DNA from: Coccinella septempunctata
Lineage: Eukaryota > Arthropoda > Insecta > Coleoptera > Coccinellidae
Assembly: GCF_907165205.1 (NCBI RefSeq)
Contig: NC_058189.1
Span: 34,498,270 to 34,562,269, forward strand
Direction: 5' to 3'
DNA length: 64,000 bases
In this document: piece by piece, positions 1 through 10,066 of the stretch
How positions within the stretch are numbered: position 1 is the first letter of the stretch
How the letters are laid out: every line of letters begins with the position of its first letter
Position numbers and translations under genes: made by a program
Notes under the pieces: model-generated
Databases searched by the model: none
The model's input: only the letters and a program-made list of their open reading frames with translations
What the model was told of the DNA's origin: nothing

Positions 1-237
1 ATAATGAAAACAGCATAGAAAAAATGAAAATAACTCGTTGATGAGGAACTACATAATGGAGAAAAATAAAGAATACTAGTATCATTGTTTTCATCTTCTC
101 AAGTGGCGATAATAATAGAATAAAAATTCTATCTCAGACTGCACCGACTAATTATGAAGTGCGGTGGACTCTTAGACAAGGCCAAAAGTTGTTCGAGTAG
201 TGGGGATAACTACGACAAGCTCCCGACAGCGATTCGG

Positions 238-272
238 TATATAAACCATCGCAGCTTAAGTGTCGCTCAGTG
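238..272 (+). promoter_or_regulatory. Core promoter of copy 1: TATA box plus arthropod initiator
   Basis: TATATAAA at 238-245 is followed by TCAGTG at 267-272. The initiator A (269) lies exactly 31 bases after the first T of the TATA box, the classical spacing for insect Pol II promoters. The element recurs at the same place in every unit, 185 bases before the ORF. Copies 2, 7, 8, 15, 16, 21, 35 and 41 have TATAGAAA and copy 39 has TAAATAAA; the initiator is kept. A GC-richer stretch at +18 to +27 loosely resembles a motif ten element, but one base out of register. Start-site use is inferred, not measured. Confidence 0.65.
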
Positions 273-316
273 CTTGGGATTGCAGCAGCGCAAACGCTCT
301 ACTATTGACCACTTTG

Positions 317-328
317 ATGCTATTCTAG
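317..328 (+). other. Three-codon upstream ORF in the 5' leader
   Basis: ATG CTA TTC TAG lies between the predicted start site (269) and the main ATG (423). It could lower translation of the main ORF. Copies 5, 25 and 39 lose it (ATG to ATA). Copy 43 loses its TAG and reads on three more codons. Confidence 0.4.
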
Positions 329-422
329 AACAATTGAGTTGGTCGATCGTCCAGTTTGTGTGCTCTCTCCTCGTGTACATTGGATATTTTTAGCGACTCA
401 ATCAAAACGCTTCGTTTTCAAT

Positions 423-668
423 ATGGCGTCGAAATCTGAAAACTACTCGTACGAAATGTTCGAAGATGGAAATATTATAACCGAGAAGACTTTCCATCTC
501 ATTTCATCTAGTAGGCGTTCGGATCGATGCATTATGATATCAGGACTTGAAAACGCTGGTAGAAGAAGAGTTGAGTTAGGTAGAAATATTTATGAACCAA
601 GAATTACTCCTCAAGATCTCGAAGTTCTGCTCTCTGAGCCATTTTGCTCGATACAAGAACAATATTGA
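423..668 (+). CDS. Copy 1: 81-residue protein of unknown function
   Basis: The ORF runs from an ATG with A at -3 and G at +4 to TGA, 154 bases after a predicted Pol II start site and 88 bases before AATAAA, so it looks like a complete short intronless gene. The product begins MASKSENYSYEMFEDG and is polar and mildly basic in the middle (RRSDR, GRRRVELGR). It ends in SIQEQY. I see no signal peptide, membrane segment, zinc motif or known catalytic motif, and I do not recognise the family. This copy belongs to the L42 group (V42L), always seen near the 9-base duplication and the palindrome. The reading frame is open further upstream but without an ATG. Substitutions among copies are mostly non-synonymous, so the protein may be under little constraint. 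Confidence 0.5.
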   Translation: MASKSENYSYEMFEDGNIITEKTFHLISSSRRSDRCIMISGLENAGRRRVELGRNIYEPRITPQDLEVLLSEPFCSIQEQY

Positions 669-756
669 GGAGGGGAATTTCATCACGGACATATCATTTA
701 GTTGAATAGATGATCAAAAAATAGGACGAGGATGAATCACCATCACTCATTTATTC

Positions 757-810
757 AATAAAAATTCAAGTATAATAACCACAATTTGCATAGATTTTTG
801 TTTCCTTTTC
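757..810 (+). terminator. Poly(A) signal and T-rich downstream element of copy 1
   Basis: AATAAA at 757-762 is followed about 30 bases later by a T-rich tract at 793-810. This is the usual arrangement for 3' end formation in animals. Present at the matching place in complete units. Copy 24 has it displaced by a retrotransposon; copies 44 and 45 lose it at the inversion. Confidence 0.55.
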
Positions 811-1380
811 ACTCCAAAGTGAAGTGATATTCGATCATTTGCAATTTCGAGTATATAAGAATATATACTTTGACATCAAATGTCAGAAATATTCGAATTT
901 TCGAGACCACTGCTATTCTCCAGGTTTGTCCTCTCTTCAAAACATAGTTGTTTTGACTTTTCAGGAATCAAGATCAGAGTGTCTCTTTTCTAAGAATTGC
1001 ATATGGTATAAGAGTGAAATCGATGAATTAATTACACATAACCCATTGCAGAGGAATTGTTTCATTATATTCAGTTCTGATTCCACCCTTAGCATATCGC
1101 TGCTTGATAGTCTGAAAGTATGGTAAGATTTTCAACATGAAATCAGTCCCTTCCTATGAAACTGAGCTGTCGCTTTTTTACAATGAGACACTTGCATGTA
1201 ATTTCACTGAATCTTATCAAATGAACGATATATAGTCCTTTTTATTCAATATATGCCGAAATTTTGGAATCATCCTATTCATCCTAGGCCCAATTTTGAT
1301 TTTGGAATGATGAAAACAGCATAGAAAAAATGAAAATAACTCGTTGATGAGGGACTACATAATGGAGAAAAATAAAGAAT
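763..1380 (+). other. AT-rich inter-gene spacer of unit 1 (representative)
   Basis: This stretch follows the poly(A) signal and recurs in every unit. It holds a second TATA-like sequence, TATATAAG at 852-859, two small inverted repeats (GTATAT/ATATAC at 851-868 and GACAT/ATGTC), and the exon-like segment described separately. A 100-codon open frame crosses it but begins with GTG, not ATG. The rest, roughly 1123-1380, contains no gene that I can support. Confidence 0.6.
965..1122 (+). other. Exon-like open segment between splice-like sites
   Basis: A pyrimidine-rich acceptor ending GACTTTTCAG (955-964) precedes 158 bases open in one frame, then a near-consensus donor ATG/GTAAGA at 1120-1128. 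The frame would encode a segment starting ESRSECLFS and ending LLDSLK. It has no ATG start in this copy. It could be a captured exon of a host gene or a true exon of a longer transcript; it could also be chance. Copies 8, 9, 16, 23, 30, 31, 32 and 37 carry a deletion near the middle that shifts the frame, which argues against conserved coding use. Confidence 0.3.
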
Positions 1381-1392
1381 ACTAGTATCATT

Positions 1393-1558
1393 CTTCATAG
1401 TTCATGTCCATGCTGATTCAATATTAATAAAATTCACAGGGAATTGGACAATAGTTTATTCTCAAAGTACTTATAACGAAACGTCGGCGATGTTATAAGT
1501 ACTTTGAGAATAAACTATTGTCCAATTCCCTGTGAATTTTATTAATACTAGTATCATT
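1393..1558 (+). mobile_element. Palindromic insertion 1 (type A)
   Basis: A 166-base insertion relative to plain units, flanked by a direct repeat of ACTAGTATCATT (1381-1392 and 1547-1558). It holds a 30-base non-palindromic lead, then two perfect 55-base inverted arms (1423-1477 and 1492-1546) around a 14-base loop, GAAACGTCGGCGAT. No ORF. Looks like a fold-back or MITE-like non-autonomous element, but the direct repeat is long for that. Confidence 0.75.
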
Positions 1559-1897
1559 ATTTTCATCTTCTCAAGTGGCGATAATAATAGAATAAAAATT
1601 CTATCTCAGACTGCACCGACTAATTATGAACTGCGGTGGACTTTTAGACAAGGCCAAAAGTTGTTCGAGTAGTGAGGATAACTACGACAAGCTCCCGACA
1701 GCGATGATTCGGTATAGAAACCATCGCAGCTTAAGTGTTGCTCAGTGCTTGGGATTGCAGCAGCGCAAACGCTCTACTATTGACCACTTTGATGCTATTC
1801 TAGAACAATTGAGGTGGTCGATCGTCCAGTTTGTGTGCTCTCTCCTCGTGTACATTGGATATTTCTAGCGACTCAATCAAAACGCTTCGTTTTCAAT

Positions 1898-2143
1898 ATG
1901 GCGTCGAAATCTGAAAACTACTCGAACGAAATGTTCGAAGATGGAAGTATTATAACCGAGAAGACTTTCCATCTCATTTCATCTAGTAAGCGTTCGGATC
2001 GATGCATTATGATATCAGGAGTTGAAAACGCTGGTAGAAGAAGAGTTGAGTTAGGTAGAAATATTTATGAACCAAGAATTACTCCTCAAGATCTCGAAGT
2101 TCTGCTCTCTGAGCCATTTTGCTCGATACAAGAACAATATTGA
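1898..2143 (+). CDS. Copy 2 of the 81-residue ORF (N10/S17/K31 group)
   Basis: Carries Y10N, N17S and R31K, a linked set always found just downstream of a type A palindrome except in copy 36. The TATA position (1713-1720) is TATAGAAA, so its promoter is probably weaker. A 3-base insertion lies just before the TATA. Confidence 0.45.
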   Translation: MASKSENYSNEMFEDGSIITEKTFHLISSSKRSDRCIMISGVENAGRRRVELGRNIYEPRITPQDLEVLLSEPFCSIQEQY

Positions 2144-3203
2144 GGAGGGGAATTTCATCACGGACATATCATTCAGTTGACTAGATGATCAAAAAATTGG
2201 ACGAGGATGAATCACCATCACTCATTTATTCAATAAAAATTCAAGTATAATAACCACAATTTGCATAGATTTTTGTTTCCTTTTCACTCCAAAGTGAAGT
2301 GATATTCGATTATTTGCAATTTCGAGTATATAAGAATATATACTTTGACATCAAATGTCAGAATTATTCGAATTTTCGAGACCACTGCTATTCTCCAGGT
2401 TTGTCCTCTCTTCAAAACATAGTTGTTTTGACTTTTCAGGAATCGAGATCAGAGTGTCTCTTTTCTATGAATTGCATATGGTATAAGAGTGAAATCGATG
2501 AATTAATTACACATAACCCATTGCAGAGGAATTGTTTCATTATATTCAGTTCTGATTCCACCCTTAGCATATCGCTGCTTGATAGTCTGAAAGTATGGTA
2601 AGATTTTCAACATGAAATCAGTCCCTTCCTATGAAACTGAGCTGTCGCTTTTTTACAATGAGACACTTGCATGTAATTTCACTGAATCTTATCAAATGAA
2701 CGATATATAGTCCTTCTTATTCAATATATGCCGAAATTTTGGAATCATCCTATTCATCTTAGGCCCAATTTTGATTTTGGAATAATGAAAACAGCATAGA
2801 AAAAATGAAAATAACTCGTTGATGAGGAACTACATAATGGAGAAAAATAAAGAATACTAGTATCATTGTTTTCATCTTCTCAAGTGGCGATAATAATAGA
2901 ATAAAAATTCTATCTCAGACTGCACCGACTAATTATGAAGTGCGGTGGACTCTTAGACAAGGCCAAAAGTTGTTCGAGTAGTGGGGATAACTACGACAAG
3001 CTCCCGACAGCGATTCGGTATATAAACCATCGCAGCTTAAGTGTTGCTCAGTGCTTGGGATTGCAGCAGCGCAAACGCTCTACTATTGACCACTTTGATG
3101 CTATTCTAGAACAATTGAGTTGGTCGATCGTCCAGTTTGTGTGCTCTCTCCTCGTGTACATTGGATATTTCTAGCGACTCAATCAAAACGCTTCGTTTTC
3201 AAT

Positions 3204-3449
3204 ATGGCGTCGAAATCTGAAAACTACTCGTACGAAATGTTCGAAGATGGAAATATTATAACCGAGAAGACTTTCCATCTCATTTCATCTAGTAAGCGTT
3301 CGGATCGATGCATTATGATATCAGGAGTTGAAAACGCTGGTAGAAGAAGAGTTGAGTTAGGTAGAAATATTTATGAACCAAGAATTAATCCTCAAGATCT
3401 CGAAGTTCTGCTCTCTGAGCCATTTTGCTCGATACAAGTACAATATTGA
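3204..3449 (+). CDS. Copy 3 of the 81-residue ORF
   Basis: Has R31K, T62N and a private E79V near the C-terminus. TATATAAA intact at 3019-3026. The spacer after it is 3 bases short near the pyrimidine run before TTCAATATATGC; the inverted copy at the right end of the window shares this shortening. Confidence 0.5.
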   Translation: MASKSENYSYEMFEDGNIITEKTFHLISSSKRSDRCIMISGVENAGRRRVELGRNIYEPRINPQDLEVLLSEPFCSIQVQY

Positions 3450-4506
3450 GGAGGGGAATTTCATCACGGACATATCATTTAGTTGACTAGATGATCAAAA
3501 AATTGGACGAGGATGAATCAGCATCACTCATTTATTCAATAAAAATTCAAGTATAATAACCACAATTTGCATAGATTTTTGTTTCCTTTTCAATCCAAAG
3601 TGAAGTGATATTCGATTATTTGCAATTTCGAGTATATAAGAATATATACTTTGACATCAAATGTCAGAATTATTCGAATTTTCGAGACCACTGCTATTCT
3701 CCAGGTTTGTCCTCTCTTCAAAACATAGTTATTTTGACTTTTCAGGAATCGAGATCAGAGTGTCTCTTTTCTATGAATTGCATATGGTATAAGAGTGAAA
3801 TCGATGAATTAATTACACATAACCCATTGCAGAGGAATTGTTTCATTATATTCAGTTCTGATTCCACCCTTAGCATATCGCTGCTTGATAGTCTGAAAGA
3901 ATGGTAAGATTTTCAACATGAAATCAGTCCCTTCCTATGAAACTGAGCTGTCGCTTTTTTACAATGAGACACTTGCATGTAATTTCACTGAATCTTATCA
4001 AATGAACGATATATAGTCCTTATTCAATATATGCCGAAATTTTGGAATCATCCAATTCATCTTAGGCCCAATTTTGATTTTGGAATAATGAAAACAGCAT
4101 AGAAAAAATGAAAATAACTCGTTGATGAGGAACTACATAATGGAGAAAAATAAAGAATACTAGTATCATTGTTTTCATCTTCTCAAGTGGCGATAATAAT
4201 AGAATAAAAATTCTATCTCAGACTGCACCGACTAATTATGAACTGCGGTGGACTCTTAGACAAGGCCAAAAGTTGTTCGAGTAGTGGGGATAACTACGAC
4301 AAGCTCCCGACAGCGATTCGGTATATAAACCATCGCAGCTTAAGTGTTGCTCAGTGCTTGGGATTGCAGCAGCGCAAACGCTCTACTATTGACCACTTTG
4401 ATGCTATTCTAGAACAATTGAGTTGGTCGATCGTCCAGTTTGTGTGCTCTCTTCTCTTGTACATTGGATATTTCTAGCGACTCAATCAAAACGCTTCGTT
4501 TTCAAT

Positions 4507-4752
4507 ATGGCGTCGAAATCTGAAAACTACTCGTACGAAATGTTCGAAGATGGAAATATTATAACCGAGAAGACTTTCCATCTCATTTCATCTAGTAGGC
4601 GTTCGGATCGATGCATTATGATATCAGGAGTTGAAAACGCTGGTAGAAGAAGAGTTGAGTTAGGTAGAAATATTTATGAACCAAGAATTACTCCTCAAGA
4701 TCTCGAAGTTCTGCTCTCTGAGCCATTTTGCTCGATACAAGAACAATATTGA
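4507..4752 (+). CDS. Copy 4 of the 81-residue ORF (consensus)
   Basis: Matches the most common protein. TATA intact at 4322-4329. The downstream spacer has the CCTAAGAAACTG and TTTTTCACAATG variants, shared with copies 23, 24, 30 and 38, and leads into a type B palindrome. Confidence 0.5.
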   Translation: MASKSENYSYEMFEDGNIITEKTFHLISSSRRSDRCIMISGVENAGRRRVELGRNIYEPRITPQDLEVLLSEPFCSIQEQY

Positions 4753-5476
4753 GGAGGGGAATTTCATCACGGACTTATCATTTAGTTGACTAGATGATCA
4801 AAAAATAGGACGAGGATGAATCAGCATCACTCATTTATTCAATAAAAATTCAAGTATAATAACCACAATTTGCATAGATTTTTGTTTCCTTTTCACTCCA
4901 AAGTGAAGTGATATTCGATTATTTGCAATTTCGAGTATATAAGAATATATACTTTGACATCAAATGTCAGAAATATTCGAATTTTCGAGACGACTGCTAT
5001 TCTCCAGGTTTGTCCTCTCTTCAAAACATAGTTGTTTTGACTTTTCAGGAATCAAGATCAGAGTGTCTCTTTTCTATGAATTGCATATGGTATAAGAGTG
5101 AAATCGATGAATTAATTACACATAACCCATTGCAGAGTAATTGTTTCATTATATTCAGTTCTGATTCCACCCTTAGCATATCGCTGCTTGATAGTCTGAA
5201 AGTATGGTAAGATTTTCAACATGAAATCAGTCCCTTCCTAAGAAACTGAGCTGTCGCTTTTTCACAATGAGACACTTGCATGTAATTTCACTGAATCTTA
5301 TCAAATGAACGATATATAGTCCTTTTTATTCAATATATGCCGAAATTTTGGAATCATCCTATTCATCTTAGGCCCAATTTTGATTTTGGAATAATGAAAA
5401 CAGCATAGAAAAAATGAAAATAACTCGTTGATGAGGGACTTCATAATGGAGAAAAATAAAGAATACTAGTATCATT

Positions 5477-5642
5477 CTTCATAGTTCATGTCCATGCTGA
5501 TTTAATATTAATAAAATTCACAGGGAATTGGACAATAGTTTATTCTCAAAGTACTTATAACGAAACGTCGGCGATGTTATAAGTACTTTGAGAATAAACT
5601 ATTGTCAAATTCCTTGTGAATTTTATTAATACTAGTATCATT
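5477..5642 (+). mobile_element. Palindromic insertion 2 (type B)
   Basis: Same position and length as type A. The lead has GATTTAAT instead of GATTCAAT, and the right arm has two changes, so the 55-base stem (5507-5630 including loop) contains two mismatches. Flanked by ACTAGTATCATT at 5465-5476 and 5631-5642. Confidence 0.75.
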
Positions 5643-5978
5643 GTTTTCATCTTCTCAAGTGGCGATAATAATAGAATAAAAATTCTATCTCAGACTGCAC
5701 CGACTAATTATGAACTGCGGTGGACTCTTAGACAAGGCCAAAAGTTGTTCGAGTAGTGGGGATAACTACGACAAGCTCCCGACAGCGATTCGGTATATAA
5801 ACCATCGCAGCTGAAGTGTTGCTCAGTGCTTGGGATTGCAGCAGCGCAAACGCTCTACTATTGACCACTTTGATACTATTCTAGAACAATTGAGTTGGTC
5901 GATCGTCCAGTTTGTGTGCTCTCTCCTCGTGTACATTGGATATTTCTAGCGACTCAATCAAAACGCTTCGTTTTCAAT

Positions 5979-6224
5979 ATGGCGTCGAAATCTGAAAACT
6001 ACTCGTACGAAATGTTCGAAGATGGAAATATTATAACCGAGAAGACTTTCCATCTCATTTCATCTAGTAGGCGTTCGGATCGATGCATTATGATATCAGG
6101 AGTTGAAAACGCTGGTAGAAGAAGAGTTGAGTTAGGTAGAAATATTTATGAACCAAGAATTACTCCTCAAGATCTCGAAGTTCTGCTCTCTGAGCCATTT
6201 TGCTCGATACAAGAACAATATTGA
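5979..6224 (+). CDS. Copy 5 of the 81-residue ORF (consensus)
   Basis: Consensus protein. The leader has lost the upstream ATG and has CAGCTGAAG in place of CAGCTTAAG, a pair of changes shared with copies 25 and 39, the other copies after type B palindromes. Its spacer has the 9-base duplication in GCTGCTTCGGCTGCTTG. Confidence 0.5.
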   Translation: MASKSENYSYEMFEDGNIITEKTFHLISSSRRSDRCIMISGVENAGRRRVELGRNIYEPRITPQDLEVLLSEPFCSIQEQY

Positions 6225-7291
6225 GGAGGGGAATTTCATCACGGACATATCATTTAGTTGACTAGATGATCAAAAAATATGACGAGGATGAATCAGCATC
6301 ACTCATTTATTCAATAAAAATTCAAGTATAATAACCACAATTTGCATAGATTTTTGTTTCCTTTTCACTCCAAAGTGAAGTGATATTCGCATTTGCTATT
6401 TCGAGTATATAAGAATATATACTTCGACATCAAATGTCAGAATTATTCGAATTTTCGAGACGACTGCTATTCTCCAGGTTTGTCCTCTCTTCAAAACATT
6501 GTTGTTTTGACTTTTCAGGAATCAAGATCAGAGTGTCTCTTTTCTATGAATTGCATATAGTATAAGAGTGAAATCGATGAATTAATTACACATAACTCAT
6601 TGCAGAGGAATTGTTTCATTAGATTCAGTTCTGATTCCACCCTTAGCATATCGCTGCTTCGGCTGCTTGATAGTCTGAAAGTATGGTAAGATTTTCAACA
6701 TCAAATCAGTCCCTTCCTATGAAACTGAGCTGTAGCTTTTTTACAATGAGACACTTGCATGTAATTTCACTGAATCTTATCAAATGAACGATATATAGTC
6801 CTTCTTATTCAATATATGCGGAAATTTTGGAATCATCCTATTCATCCTAGGCCCAATTTTGATTTTGAAATAATGAAAACAGCATAAAAAAAATGAAAAT
6901 AACTCGTTGATGAGGAACTACATAATGGAGAAAAATAAAGAATACTAGTATCATTGTTTTCATCTTCTCAAGTGGCGATAATAATAGAATAAAAATTCTA
7001 TCTCAGACTGCACCGACTAATTATGAAGTGCGGTGGACTCTTAGACAAGGCCAAAAGTTGTTCGAGTAGTGGGGATAACTACGACAAGCTCCCGACAGCG
7101 ATTCGGTATATAAACCATCGCAGCTTAAGTGTCGCTCAGTGCTTGGGATTGCAGCAGCGCAAACGCTCTACTATTGACCACTTTGATGCTATTCTAGAAC
7201 AATTGAGTTGGTCGATCGTCCAGTTTGTGTGCTCTCTCCTCGTGTACATTGGATATTTCTAGCGACTCAATCAAAACGCTTCGTTTTCAAT

Positions 7292-7537
7292 ATGGCGTCG
7301 AAATCTGAAAACTACTCGTACGAAATGTTCGAAGATGGAAATATTATAACCGAGAAGACTTTCCATCTCATTTCATCTAGTAGGCGTTCGGATCGATGCA
7401 TTATGATATCAGGACTTGAAAACGCTGGTAGAAGAAGAGTTGAGTTAGGTAGAAATATTTATGAACCAAGAATTACTCCTCAAGATCTCGAAGTTCTGCT
7501 CTCTGAGCCATTTTGCTCGATACAAGAACAATATTGA
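7292..7537 (+). CDS. Copy 6 of the 81-residue ORF (L42 group)
   Basis: V42L, otherwise consensus, identical to copy 1 at the protein level. TATA at 7107-7114. Followed by a type A palindrome. Confidence 0.5.
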   Translation: MASKSENYSYEMFEDGNIITEKTFHLISSSRRSDRCIMISGLENAGRRRVELGRNIYEPRITPQDLEVLLSEPFCSIQEQY

Positions 7538-8261
7538 GGAGGGGAATTTCATCACGGACATATCATTTAGTTGAATAGATGATCAAAAAATAGGACGAGG
7601 ATGAATCACCATCACTCATTTATTCAATAAAAATTCAAGTATAATAACCACAATTTGCATAGATTTTTGTTTCCTTTTCACTCCAAAGTGAAGTGATATT
7701 CGATTATTTGCAATTTCGAGTATATAAGAATATATACTTTGACATCAAATGTCAGAAATATTCGAATTTTCGAGACCACTGCTATTCTCCAGGTTTGTCC
7801 TCTCTTCAAAACATAGTTGTTTTGACTTTTCAGGAATCAAGATCAGAGTGTCTCTTTTCTAAGAATTGCATATGGTATAAGAGTGAAATCGATGAATTAA
7901 TTACACATAACCCATTGCAGAGGAATTGTTTCATTATATTCAGTTCTGATTCCACCCTTAGCATATCGCTGCTTGATAGTCTGAAAGTATGGTAAGATTT
8001 TCAACATGAAATCAGTCCCTTCCTATGAAACTGAGCTGTCGCTTTTTTACAATGAGACACTTGCATGTAATTTCACTGAATCTTATCAAATGAACGATAT
8101 ATAGTCCTTTTTATTCAATATATGCCGAAATTTTGGAATCATCCTATTCATCCTAGGCCCAATTTTGATTTTGGAATGATGGAAACAGCATAGAAAAAAT
8201 GAAAATAACTCGTTGATGAGGGACTACATAATGGAGAAAAATAAAGAATACTAGTATCATT

Positions 8262-8424
8262 CTTCATAGTTCATGTCCATGCTTCAATATTAATAAAATT
8301 CACAGGGAATTGGACAATAGTTTATTCTCAAAGTACTTATAACGAAACGTCGGCGATGTTATAAGTACTTTGAGAATAAACTATTGTCCAATTCCCTGTG
8401 AATTTTATTAATACTAGTATCATT
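8262..8424 (+). mobile_element. Palindromic insertion 3 (type A, 3 bases shorter)
   Basis: Lacks GAT in the lead. Arms at 8289-8412 (with loop) are perfect. Direct repeats at 8250-8261 and 8413-8424. Confidence 0.75.
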
Positions 8425-8760
8425 GTTTTCATCTTCTCAAGTGGCGATAATAATAGAATAAAAATTCTATCTCAGACTGCACCGACTAATTATGAACTGC
8501 GGTGGACTTTTAGACAAGGCCAAAAGTTGTTCGAGTAGTGAGGATAACTACGACAAGCTCCCGACAGCGATTCGGTATAGAAACCATCGCAGCTTAAGTG
8601 TTGCTCAGTGCTTGGGATTGCAGCAGCGCAAACGCTCTACTATTGACCACTTTGATGCTATTCTAGAACAATTGAGGTGGTCGATCGTCCAGTTTGTGTG
8701 CTCTCTCCTCGTGTACATTGGATATTTCTAGCGACTCAATCAAAACGCTTCGTTTTCAAT

Positions 8761-9006
8761 ATGGCGTCGAAATCTGAAAACTACTCGAACGAAATGTTCG
8801 AAGATGGAAGTATTATAACCGAGAAGACTTTCCATCTCATTTCATCTAGTAAGCGTTCGGATCGATGCATTATGATATCAGGAGTTGAAAACGCTGGTAG
8901 AAGAAGAGTTGAGTTAGGTAGAAATATTTATGTACCAAGAATTACTCCTCAAGATCTCGAAGTTCTGCTCTCTGAGCCATTTTGCTCGATACAAGAACAA
9001 TATTGA
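8761..9006 (+). CDS. Copy 7 of the 81-residue ORF (N10/S17/K31, V58)
   Basis: Adds E58V to the linked set; copies 35 and 36 share it. TATA site reads TATAGAAA (8576-8583). The spacer has GTTATATT for GTGATATT, which shortens the open frame there. Confidence 0.45.
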   Translation: MASKSENYSNEMFEDGSIITEKTFHLISSSKRSDRCIMISGVENAGRRRVELGRNIYVPRITPQDLEVLLSEPFCSIQEQY

Positions 9007-10066
9007 GGAGGGGAATTTCATCACGGACATATCATTCAGTTGACTAGATGATCAAAAAATTGGACGAGGATGAATCACCATCACTCATTTATTCAATAAA
9101 AATTCAAGTATAATAACCACAATTTGCATAGATTTTTGTTTCCTTTTCACTCCAAAGTGAAGTTATATTCGATTATTTGCAATTTCGAGTATATAAGAAT
9201 ATATACTTTGACATCAAATGTCAGAATTATTCGAATTTTCGAGACCACTGCTATTCTCCAGGTTTGTCCTCTCTTCAAAACATAGTTGTTTTGACTTTTC
9301 AGGAATCGAGATCAGAGTGTCTCTTTTCTATGAATTGCATATGGTATAAGAGTGAAATCGATGAATTAATTACACATAACCCATTGCAGAGGAATTGTTT
9401 CATTATATTCAGTTCTGATTCCACCCTTAGCATATCGCTGCTTGATAGTCTGAAAGTATGGTAAGATTTTCAACATGAAATCAGTCCCTTCCTATGAAAC
9501 TGAGCTGTCGCTTTTTTACAATGAGACACTTGCATGTAATTTCACTGAATCTTATCAAATGAACGATATATAGTCCTTCTTATTCAATATATGCCGAAAT
9601 TTTGGAATCATCCTATTCATCCTAGGCCCAATTTTGATTTTGAAATAATGAAAACAGCATAGAAAAAATGAAAATAACTCGTTGATGAGGAACTACATAA
9701 TGGAGAAAAATAAAGAATACTAGTATCATTGTTTTCATCTTCTCAAGTGGCGATAATAATAGAATAAAAATTCTATCTCAGACTGCACCGACTAATTATG
9801 AAGTGCGGTGGACTCTTAGACAAGGCCAAAAGTTGTTCGAGTAGTGGGGATAACTACGACAAGCTCCCGACAGCGATTCGGTATAGAAACCATCGCAGCT
9901 TAAGTGTTGCTCAGTGCTTGGGATTGCAGCAGCGCAAACGCTCTACTATTGACCACTTTGATGCTATTCTAGAACAATTGAGTTGGTCGATCGTCCAGTT
10001 TGTGTGCTCTCTCCTCGTGTACATTGGATATTTCTAGCGACTCAATCAAAACGCTTCGTTTTCAAT

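Noticed and set aside
154..230. Internal Pol III promoter (GTTCGAGTA resembling a B box)
   Set aside because: The last position does not fit, no good A box lies upstream, and no T-run terminator follows at a suitable distance.
154..393. 79-codon ATG frame repeated in most units
   Set aside because: It covers the TATA box and initiator and starts upstream of the predicted transcript, and is lost in several copies by single changes. Probably a chance frame in the GC-balanced block.
339..422. 28-residue N-terminal extension of the 81-residue ORF
   Set aside because: It would start with TTG, not a usual eukaryotic start. The ATG at 423 has a good context, so I used it.
480..668. PC4/p15-like single-strand DNA binding fold in the 81-residue protein
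   Set aside because: The pattern of short strands followed by PQDLEVLL is only faintly similar, and the family's key residues are absent. Needs a profile search.
824..1126. 100-codon frame in the spacer as a gene
   Set aside because: It opens with GTG and has no upstream ATG in this copy; it breaks in many units. Kept only as an exon-like segment.
1..1300. Known arrayed genes (histone, 5S, rDNA spacer, snRNA, Stellate)
   Set aside because: I found no matching conserved sequence or motif; the 81-residue protein does not resemble a histone or a casein kinase beta subunit.
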